From positions 1,240,001 through 1,304,000 of the forward strand of contig CP137320.1 in NCBI GenBank assembly GCA_033182465.1: 64,000 nucleotides of DNA. The letters run 5' to 3'. The translations under genes and the position numbers were made by a program. Each line of letters begins with the position of its first letter. Positions within the stretch are counted from its first letter, which is position 1. Positions 57,390 through 64,000 of this stretch are shown piece after piece. The notes below the pieces were generated by a model. The model was not told where the DNA came from, did no database searches, and was given only the letters and a program-made list of their open reading frames with translations. This DNA is from Sanghuangporus weigelae (Eukaryota; Basidiomycota; Agaricomycetes; Hymenochaetales; Hymenochaetaceae).

Positions 57390-57493
57390 CGCTTCACTGG
57401 GGTTGAACCCAGGAGGTTTGAAACACTGGTTGTTGAAACCTTTCTCGTCACCCTTGTCACACTCACATCGCGCAGTCTCGTTCGATGGAGGTC

Positions 57494-58582
57494 TTAATCT
57501 TTTCCCTGTTGCTCTTTACTTGCTAGGGATTTGCGAATGTTGTTTCGGTATTCTTCGTCATGCTTGCAAGTCCATCCTGCTGATTCGTCGCCTTTAGCCC
57601 ATGCTACATGATCGTAGTGGACTGGCCTTCGGCAGTGTGGATCGGGACATGTTTCCTTGAAATCGATTGTTCGTGTTGTCATCGTCCTCCGTTTTACACC
57701 ATTAGTCTTCTTCGGCTTCCTAGGGGAAGAACCCTTTTGCTTCCTTGGTGCCTTGCAATCCTTTGCGTAATGTCCTGACTTTTCACAGTTGTAGCATTTG
57801 CCTCCCTTCTTCGGCAAGCCTCGGAGTGCATCTACATCCATGGCGTCTGGATCTCGTTTCGTTGTTTGTACTGGTGGTCGGAAAGATGACTGTCCGTTCG
57901 ATTTGAATCTTGGGGTATATGTTTGACTACCCATGAGCCTTTGCCTGGCATCAGAGTTTGCTAGGTTGCTTGTCCATTCCATCCATGCATCGAGGTCGTT
58001 CTTCTCGAAAGCGTCGGGTTGTACAGATTCGACTCGTCGTTTGACCCACATGTCTAGTCCTTTGACATAGATGTACTTGAGCATCTGCTTATCCATCGTG
58101 TCTGGTGCTCGTGCTTTGAGTCGTCGGAATTCGTCGTTGTACGCCCTAATGCTTGCTCCTTTCTGCTGGATGCATAGTAGTTGGAATAGGGCTTCCTGTT
58201 CTCCAATGATCGGATGTCCTGCTCGGATTCTCATCCAGTTCAGCATGTCCTTGAGTGATGCGAACATTCCATTTGTTGCAGCGATAATCGCAGGTACTGG
58301 TTTCAGTTTCCCATTGGCATCGAATGATGTTAGGGTATTCTTCTCTGCAAACCAATCGTAGCTGTCGCCTTCTAGTGCCGCAAATAGGCTCTTTGCGATC
58401 TCCTCCTCATCCTTGACTCCATGCTGTGCCAGCTTCGAGATACATCGACTAATCCACAGATCAATATCTTCGCTTCGCTTGCCATAGTACTTCGGAAGCT
58501 TGATGCTGTGTTTAGAGAGTTGTGTCTGAAGAGTCTGTAGTTGCTGCTCCAGTGCTTGCACCTTCTGGTCGGTTGTCGACAT
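57494..58582 (-). CDS. Element B gag
   Basis: 362 codons. An N-terminal heptad stretch (QKVQALEQQLQTLQTQL), a capsid core (YYGKRSEDIDLWISRCISKL ... IRAYNDEFRRLKARAPD), and a zinc knuckle CYNCEKSGHYAKDC followed by a basic tail. A second Cys/His group near the end (CPDPHCRRPVHYDH) is unusual. Its start overlaps the end of the upstream 344-codon frame by 71 bases. Confidence 0.88.
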   Translation of the reverse strand: MSTTDQKVQALEQQLQTLQTQLSKHSIKLPKYYGKRSEDIDLWISRCISKLAQHGVKDEEEIAKSLFAALEGDSYDWFAEKNTLTSFDANGKLKPVPAIIAATNGMFASLKDMLNWMRIRAGHPIIGEQEALFQLLCIQQKGASIRAYNDEFRRLKARAPDTMDKQMLKYIYVKGLDMWVKRRVESVQPDAFEKNDLDAWMEWTSNLANSDARQRLMGSQTYTPRFKSNGQSSFRPPVQTTKRDPDAMDVDALRGLPKKGGKCYNCEKSGHYAKDCKAPRKQKGSSPRKPKKTNGVKRRTMTTRTIDFKETCPDPHCRRPVHYDHVAWAKGDESAGWTCKHDEEYRNNIRKSLASKEQQGKD

Positions 58583-59546
58583 GGTCGTATGTGCTTATGG
58601 GCACTGCTGGTGGTGAATAGGATGGTGGTGGTGGATTCTCTGGCGCTTGGGTTGCTACTGAACCACTTGCTGGTACTGCAGGTACTGTTGGTACTTGGAT
58701 GATAACCGTTCGAGGTGGGGTTCTGAGTAAGAATGGCCTTCGTGATGCTTCTTCGTCTGAGGACACTGATTCGTCAGAACTCTGTTCCTGTTGGGCTCTC
58801 TCTCTTGGTAGAAAGTATTCCCAGCGTTGTGCTGCCTGAGCTACTTCTCGAATTCGTTGAGCGTGTTCGAGTATGTTCCTTGAGGTAGTTTCGGTTGTCT
58901 GTACCGATGTGAGTATAGCTGCGTAGGTGCGTTGACTCGACTCGATTGTTTGTCCTAGTTGGAGTAGGGCTTCTCGCAGGTTATGGATGTCTTGAACAAT
59001 CCTTGGTTGATCTAGAGCTGTCCTGTTAAGCTCTCCGACTCTCGTCTCGATCGTTTGTAGTTGTTGTTCCTGAGCAGTAATCCTGTTTCGGATAGCGTTG
59101 AGCTCTCGGTCAAGTACTCCGTTTCCGTCTATGACCCGTTGATTGAGTACCCCTGCTGCTCGATCCAATTCCAGAGTATATCTCTCTAGAGCTGCTACCT
59201 GTGCTCCAATTCTTCGAGTAGTTGTTTCGAGTGCTTCGAATCGATCTCCTACTGCTGTCGCGTATGCTCCGGTTGGTAGACTGTTTGACTGCCCCGTGTT
59301 TGTAGTTCGTTCTTCCAGTCTTTCAACCCTTTCTTGTAGCCTTCTGATCACTGGTGGATACAATATGCTGTGGTTCGTTGTCGCGTATAGTATGTCGTGA
59401 TCGCTTTCCAGACTACGTAGCCTGTTGGTGATATGTTGAACTCGTTCGTCGAGGGATCTAGGTGTGAACCTCGTTTGATTATCGTTCGCCCGTTCGTTCG
59501 TTCGATGACCGTTACTTCTGTTGTTGGCGTTTCCTGATCGGTTCAT
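58512..59546 (-). CDS. Element B coiled-coil frame upstream of gag, 344 codons
   Basis: Starts MNRSGNANNRSNGHRTNER, with an Arg/Asn-rich head, then long helical stretches with heptads (DERVQHITNRLRSLES, RLQERVERLEERTTNTG, RITAQEQQLQTIETRVGEL). The Pro-rich tail (PTVPAVPASGSVATQ) overlaps the gag start. It is likely a structural or assembly protein, which is inference from the coiled coil. Its start overlaps the preceding stop as ATGA. Confidence 0.65.
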   Translation of the reverse strand: MNRSGNANNRSNGHRTNERANDNQTRFTPRSLDERVQHITNRLRSLESDHDILYATTNHSILYPPVIRRLQERVERLEERTTNTGQSNSLPTGAYATAVGDRFEALETTTRRIGAQVAALERYTLELDRAAGVLNQRVIDGNGVLDRELNAIRNRITAQEQQLQTIETRVGELNRTALDQPRIVQDIHNLREALLQLGQTIESSQRTYAAILTSVQTTETTSRNILEHAQRIREVAQAAQRWEYFLPRERAQQEQSSDESVSSDEEASRRPFLLRTPPRTVIIQVPTVPAVPASGSVATQAPENPPPPSYSPPAVPISTYDHVDNRPEGASTGAATTDSSDTTL

Positions 59547-59884
59547 GAACTTCGTTTCTCGCCTGATGCTTCAGGGTTATTGTTCCTTGGTGCTGTTAAC
59601 CAAGTAGTTCCTTTCTCGTCGAATGTAGCAATAGTGGAAGGGACTGCTGCTACTTTCGTGGTTGTTGTTTGCGTGCTCCCAACTGCAGGGCTACCAGATG
59701 CCTTTGCTATTAGGTACACTTCGTCGTTGTAGGGGTTATGATAGTAGATATGTGATTTAAGTGAATCGGGTTTGTCGTTCTCCAGGATGTGCACTTGTCC
59801 TGAGGATTCGATATGGGTACTAGTCTCGAAACTAGTGACGTCGATAGGGACTTGAGGTCGACGGTCCTCGCCTCGATAAAACAC
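59543..59884 (-). CDS. Element B first frame, 113 codons
   Basis: Begins MFYRGEDRRPQVPIDVTSFE about 60 bp after the 5' LTR. It is hydrophilic, with a Thr-rich centre (STQTTTTKVAAVP). No domain is seen. Its TGA overlaps the next ATG by two bases (ATGA, 59,543-59,546), a form that can couple termination to restart. Confidence 0.55.
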   Translation of the reverse strand: MFYRGEDRRPQVPIDVTSFETSTHIESSGQVHILENDKPDSLKSHIYYHNPYNDEVYLIAKASGSPAVGSTQTTTTKVAAVPSTIATFDEKGTTWLTAPRNNNPEASGEKRSS

Positions 59885-59926
59885 TAGCCAAGAACCTTGC
59901 CCGTGAGAGGTGGTGGTAAAACTAGC

Positions 59927-59944
59927 GAGTGATCTTTCGATCCA
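59927..59944 (-). promoter_or_regulatory. Primer-binding site of element B
   Basis: On the minus strand TGGATCGAAAGATCACTC begins one base after the 5' LTR; its complement ends in CCA. The tRNA species was not identified. Confidence 0.6.
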
Positions 59945-59945
59945 A

Positions 59946-61457
59946 TGTTAGGGAGTAGGCCCGGGATTACACCGGTTTGATCCTTTTGCCTAAGCAGCGG
60001 TGTGTTGTGCAGAGGTGATCTTATCTACCCACGTCTGGCTGTACCACGCGGTCCCTTACTAGCCTTCCTAGTCGCGGTCCGAGTTATGGATGCTTTCAGA
60101 TACGAGGTAATAGTAAAGCAGATTGGGATTTCCAAGAGGCGTGATAGTACAAAGCACACAGTAATAGCTCGCTGTAGGGCAAGCTTTACACCAGTGTGTT
60201 AAGAGGATCGAAAGATGGGGAAATGAGGGCCTAATCCTACAACTATTTATGCTCCCAGATATTCCATTTTCCGTCCTATTTCTTACTCATCCTGTCTCCA
60301 CTTTACTCCACTTTTCTCCACCATTACATCTGTTCCTTTGTCATCCTGCTGCGCTTTGCTCCACTTTGCTCCAATCTTTGTAAGGTCGTCTCCACTATGA
60401 CAGAATTCTTTGGAGTTGCTGACTGAGACAATAGAGGTGGTGTTCCGATATGGGATGCTCCACTGTCAGTACTCCATAACAATGTCATTGCCGTCATTGA
60501 GTGGCATCTTTGCCCTTGGAGCGATGTAGGCTGCTCGGTATGTGATTCTTCGGAATTCATCTCGAGGTCCCGCGAGGGTAAGCATAACTCGCACGTCAGT
60601 GTTAAGGTGTCGGGTTGGTGTAGAGTATGGTCCAAGGCATATCATGAACTGCATAAGCTCTGCTGGTGGGTTCTGCTGGGTTCTGGTGACTAGCCATGCT
60701 TTGCCTTCGTATCGTATATCTCGAATGTAGCGCCATATCCTTCGTTGTATAAGGAGTTGTAATTGCTTGGTTTCCAGGTTCGCATCTCTCGGTAAATAAA
60801 GGTTTGCCTGTATCGTAGATGCTGGACATGGTGTGTGCAACTCCGGTCTATACCATCCAATCATTCTCCAAGTTATCGGGTTCGCAGTTCGAGGGGTCCG
60901 AGTTGTGATCGTGAGTTCCTCTCGTTTCTTGGGTACTATTGGGCTTGGTGGATTGGAATGCATTGTATCCTGAAGGTGTCGCTCGGTTTCGATGTGACAG
61001 TCACGCGTACCAACCGTTGCCGTGCATACTAAGTAGTATACTTCATAAAGGACCATGTAAACTCGTGCACAGACTTGACAGTGCTGAAATGCCAGTGAGG
61101 TCTCCATAAACCTTATTAGCCTTTAGCCTTTTAGCGTTTAGGCTTTAGTAGTTGTGCTTCTGGACTTCTAAGAAGTTTGATCGCTTCTTTTGATCAAGGT
61201 CGCTCTGGTTGCTTGGTCGGTGGCGTTAGAGTGGTAGTCCGCGGTAATAGGCGGTCGGCGGTGTTAGCTGTTAGCGGGATTACGTATCCGCTTCGGTGCT
61301 TCTAGCGCTCGGGTGGTAACGGGTTACTGTTGCCTAGGCCGCTCGATTGCTTGGGCCTTTGATAGCTGGCTTGGTTACCGGTCGCGTTTGGAAAGCTGAT
61401 CGTGTAGATCTGTTGATCGTGTCGATCCTGATGCGAGTTTTTGAGCGGATCCTTTCA
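59946..61457 (-). repeat. 5' LTR of element B, 1,512 bp
   Basis: Same length and, where compared, same sequence as the LTR at 49,150-50,661. A GCATAAATAG box lies on the minus strand at about 60,244-60,253. Confidence 0.93.
60466..61107 (-). CDS. LTR-borne frame of element B, 213 codons (5' LTR copy)
   Basis: Identical to the copy at 49,670-50,311. In this LTR the frame lies upstream of the TATA-like box, so it would need its own promoter or read-in from the flank. Confidence 0.5.
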   Translation of the reverse strand: METSLAFQHCQVCARVYMVLYEVYYLVCTATVGTRDCHIETERHLQDTMHSNPPSPIVPKKREELTITTRTPRTANPITWRMIGWYRPELHTPCPASTIQANLYLPRDANLETKQLQLLIQRRIWRYIRDIRYEGKAWLVTRTQQNPPAELMQFMICLGPYSTPTRHLNTDVRVMLTLAGPRDEFRRITYRAAYIAPRAKMPLNDGNDIVMEY

Positions 61458-62495
61458 GCACCAGAATTGAGGGTATGAGCCTAGATTTGTGCAAGACAAT
61501 TCAGACTCCCTATCAACGACTACGTTACAATGAGTCAATGCTTAGGCATGTGTCATGACCTAATCAGGAGGCAGTCCAAGCTTTGTTAGGATACCATAAA
61601 GGGATATGAGCTTTGGACTCGCAGGACAAGAAGCCAAGACGGAAATCAGATTCTATATTAGGAAGGTTGAACCTAATTTTTCTTATATAAGCAAGTGCAT
61701 TTGAGTCCTATTTTTAGTTTATTTTCTTAGCCTTGCTTTGTAATGCTTAATAATGCTTAGTAAGCTCAGCCTATATAAGGCGGGCGAGCGAGCACGCCAA
61801 GAGAGAGAGCAACTTGACCTTTAACCACCACCATCTCTCTCCACTTTGTTACTTTGTATCTTAAGTCTAAGTGAAGTATTAGTTTTTGTTACTGCTGTAT
61901 AAATTAGGCAGTCGGTAATAAAGCTAAGGTGTTAATTACTATTGCTGTATTATTATTTAGTACCCTAGATTTGCAAGCACACAGAGGTGTTTGTCATTGT
62001 CTAGCGCGGTGCACTCAAGTCAGGTGCTTGTCTGTACCCACCCTTGCTGAATATTAGTGCTGTGGTTTATTTGACATCAGCATATCACTCAGATACGTCA
62101 TTGCACAGGTAGCTGACACTACTTTAGTGTTTGCTGTTAGTACCTGTTAAGAATAAGTGCGGTTGCTAGTACTGCGAAGAGCGTTGCTACTAGGACCGAT
62201 AACGATAAGCGAGGTTGCTAGAACCGCTACTGTGCTGCTTCTAGAACCTAGTACGTATTAAGTTTGAGTTCAGGACTCTTATCAGCAAATCACACCTATC
62301 ATACGTTGTCACCCCAAAATCATCCATATCAACTTCCATTACTTACCCAACGGCCAACAATATCATACGCAGTCTAAGAATTAGTTGCCCCTAGCTAAAC
62401 GAACAACAGGGAGGACTACCCGTCTAGATAAATAGACCGGTTGACTCTGTGAGAGCACTGTAGAATTTATTCACAAGTCCACTCTCAGCACGACA
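61458..62495 (+). repeat. 3' LTR of element C, right part
   Basis: Resumes after element B with the second GCACC copy and runs to GCACGACA. It includes the second TATATAA box near 61,773. It differs from the 5' LTR at about five positions over this stretch, for example near 61,472, 62,351 and 62,413-62,439. Confidence 0.9.
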
Positions 62496-62499
62496 ACGC

Positions 62500-64000
62500 A
62501 TGATCTTCAGAAAACACGAAGAGGAAATTTGCCTAGCTGTGATGTTGTTAGCATCAAGCAACATCTTCCTCGGTCACGATTGGTTACAGAAACATAATCC
62601 TGAGATTGACTGGAAGGTTGGCAAGATTAATTTCACCTGCTGTCCTGACGAATGTGCATCCTCATTGTTGAAAGAAGAGGTGGATGATGAGTACGTGAGG
62701 AAGGTGTGGATGGAGGAAGCGACGAAGTGGCCGTCATATCTCAAAGGGTATGGGGACGTCTTTAGCGAGGAATTGTTTGAGCAGTTACCGGCTCAACAGA
62801 CGTGGGACCACGCCATCGACCTAAAACCAGATTTCAAGCCAAGTGACTGCAAGGTGTATCCATTGTCACCAAAGGAACAAGAGGCAATGAGGACGTTCAT
62901 TGAAGAAAATCTTGCGTCAGGACGTATCAGGCAGTCTAAATCTCCAATGGCATCACCATTCTTCTTTATCAAGAAGGAAGACAGGAGTTTGCGAGTGATC
63001 CAAGATTATCGAAAGCCCAACGAGGGAATGGTTAAAAACAAGTATCCCTTACCCCTAATCAACGAGCTCATTGACAAAATCAAGGATGCTAAATACATCA
63101 CTAAGCTCAATGTCTGCTGGGGATATTATAATATCCAGATCTGCAAGGGAGATGAATGGAAAGTGGCGTTCAGGACAAACCTGGGGCTATTCGAACTGAC
63201 AGTAATGTTTTTCAGTCTGTGCAATGCACCAGCAACATTCCAGGGCTTCATGAACGATATCCTTTGGGAAATGATCCATGAAGGTGTCGTTATCATTTAC
63301 CTTGATGACATACTCATTTTCTCGAATACAATAGAAGAACATCGTAAACATACTAGACGAGTCTTTGAGATCCTTTGACAGAACAAACTTTTCCTGAAGC
63401 CACAGAAATGTGAGTTCGAGGTCAGTGCAGTCAAATACCTCGGACACATTATCGGCAATGGCAAAGTACGTATGGACCCGAAAAAAAGGTTGCAGTACAG
63501 GAATGGCCAGTCCTGAAGAACATTCACGAATTACAACAGTTCCTCGGTTTAGGCAACTGGTTACGTCACTTTGTTGAGAATTATAGCTCGGTTGTCAAAC
63601 CGCTAACTTCACTAACAGGTAAGGTGGAATGGAAGTGGGGAGAGGAGGAGCAACGAGCATTCGAGGAGTTGAAGGATCGACTGAGTAGTCCCCCAGTGTT
63701 GGCCATCCCAAATAATGACGACCCTTTCCACGTTAAAGCTGATGCATTGGACTTCGCAACGGGCGGTGTACTTCTTCAGAGACAGGAAGGCAAATGGAAG
63801 GTTATCACGTATCGGTCATCGACATTTTTAGATGCTGAATGAAACTATGAGATCTACAACAAGGAGATGCTTGCCATTGTTCAAGCACTCAAGGAGTGGC
63901 AATAATACCTCCAAGGAGCCAATGCACCATTCGAGGTCTGGACCGACCACGCAAACCTGATGTATTTCAGGTCTCCCCAGAAGCTGAATCATCAACAGGC
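62500..64000 (+). pseudogene. Element A reverse transcriptase and RNase H region (runs off the window)
   Basis: Continues element A after element C: a protease end block (SNIFLGHDWLQKHNPEIDW), RT blocks (KVYPLSPKEQEAMRTFIEE, SPFFFIKKEDRSLRVIQDYR, YYNIQICKGDEWKVAFRT, YLDDILIF at about 63,298), and RNase H start (VKADALDFATGGVLLQR). It is broken, with a few breaks, and stops at the window edge. Confidence 0.85.

Larger units (their letters stand above)
49150..61457 (-). mobile_element. Element B: Ty3/Gypsy chromovirus-type LTR retrotransposon, looks whole
   Basis: 12,308 bp on the minus strand, inserted in the 3' LTR of element C with a 5-bp duplication GCACC (49,145-49,149 and 61,458-61,462). 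Both LTRs are 1,512 bp, and I found no difference between them in the stretches compared, so the insertion is very recent. Coding order on the minus strand: a 113-codon frame, a 344-codon coiled-coil frame, gag, pol with chromodomain, a 358-codon frame. A small spliced gene candidate runs the other way near the 3' LTR. It looks whole. Confidence 0.93.
36638..62495 (+). mobile_element. Element C: Ty3/Gypsy LTR retrotransposon, itself invaded by element B and a family D solo LTR
   Basis: LTRs at 36,638-38,189 and 48,632-49,149 plus 61,458-62,495; target duplication ACGC (36,634-36,637 and 62,496-62,499). Order on the + strand: LTR, primer-binding site, gag, protease frame, reverse transcriptase, RNase H, integrase, an antisense gene candidate, polypurine tract, LTR. 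Stripped of its two insertions it would be about 11.8 kb. I counted about five differences between the two LTRs over the parts compared, so it is young but older than element B. Pol is broken, with about two or three breaks besides the insertion. Confidence 0.88.
29008..64000 (+). mobile_element. Element A: decayed Ty3/Gypsy LTR retrotransposon (host of the nested elements)
   Basis: An old + strand Gypsy element with 5' LTR at 29,008-29,460, gag around 30,237-31,580, protease around 36,204-36,637, and reverse transcriptase to RNase H from 62,500 to the window edge. It is split by an unresolved insert (about 31,871-34,640), a solo LTR (34,687-36,198) and element C (36,638-62,495). It also has several breaks of its own and is the oldest layer of the nest. 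The 3' end is off the window. Confidence 0.8.

Noticed and set aside
60324-60635. 103-codon frame overlapping the LTR-borne 213-codon frame
   Set aside because: It overlaps the end of the longer frame in another phase and has no independent support; left out as a separate gene.

Overview
The window reads as nuclear DNA of a basidiomycete fungus, probably an Agaricomycete. Host genes lie on both strands, many only 50-420 bp apart, and are split by many 45-65 bp introns with GT-AG borders. Promoters are short and CT-rich. The right part is packed with Ty3/Gypsy LTR retroelements of fungal type. No rRNA, tRNA or CRISPR array was recognised by eye.

Left part, 1-23.4 kb: compact housekeeping genes. 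In order they are the tail of an unknown gene (+), a secreted two-domain fasciclin (FAS1) protein (-), a mitochondrial pyruvate/branched-chain dehydrogenase kinase (-), proteasome ATPase RPT1 (-), V-ATPase catalytic subunit A (+), a very long DYRK/Pom1-type kinase (+) with two GC-AG introns, tRNA isopentenyltransferase (-), the H/ACA snoRNP protein GAR1 (-) and the peroxisomal AAA ATPase PEX6 (+). RPT1/VMA1 and GAR1/PEX6 are divergent pairs with very short shared promoters.

Transition, 23.4-29 kb: a decayed PhoD-like phosphatase gene lies tail to tail with PEX6. One of its exons carries a 665-bp hAT-type MITE with a perfect 8-bp target duplication. It is followed by a 637-bp inverted-repeat element, a 55-bp-arm hairpin, and a foldback element split by a solo LTR.

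Right part, 29-64 kb: nested LTR elements. Element A (Ty3/Gypsy, + strand, from 29,008 and running off the window) is decayed. It is split by an unresolved 2.7-kb insert, by a 1,512-bp solo LTR of family B, and by element C (36,638-62,495, + strand). Element C has a solo LTR of family D inside its pol, and its 3' LTR is split by element B (49,150-61,457, - strand). Element B is a chromodomain-bearing Gypsy element that looks whole, has 1,512-bp LTRs and is flanked by a GCACC duplication. Each insertion I could delimit has TG...CA ends and a 4-5 bp target duplication, so the order of events can be read off the sequence.

The most unusual content is extra coding capacity in these elements. The B-family LTR carries a 213-234 codon frame that stays open in all four copies. 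Element B has two extra frames upstream of gag and one downstream of pol. Both B and C carry a small two-exon antisense gene candidate between their last sense frame and the 3' LTR.
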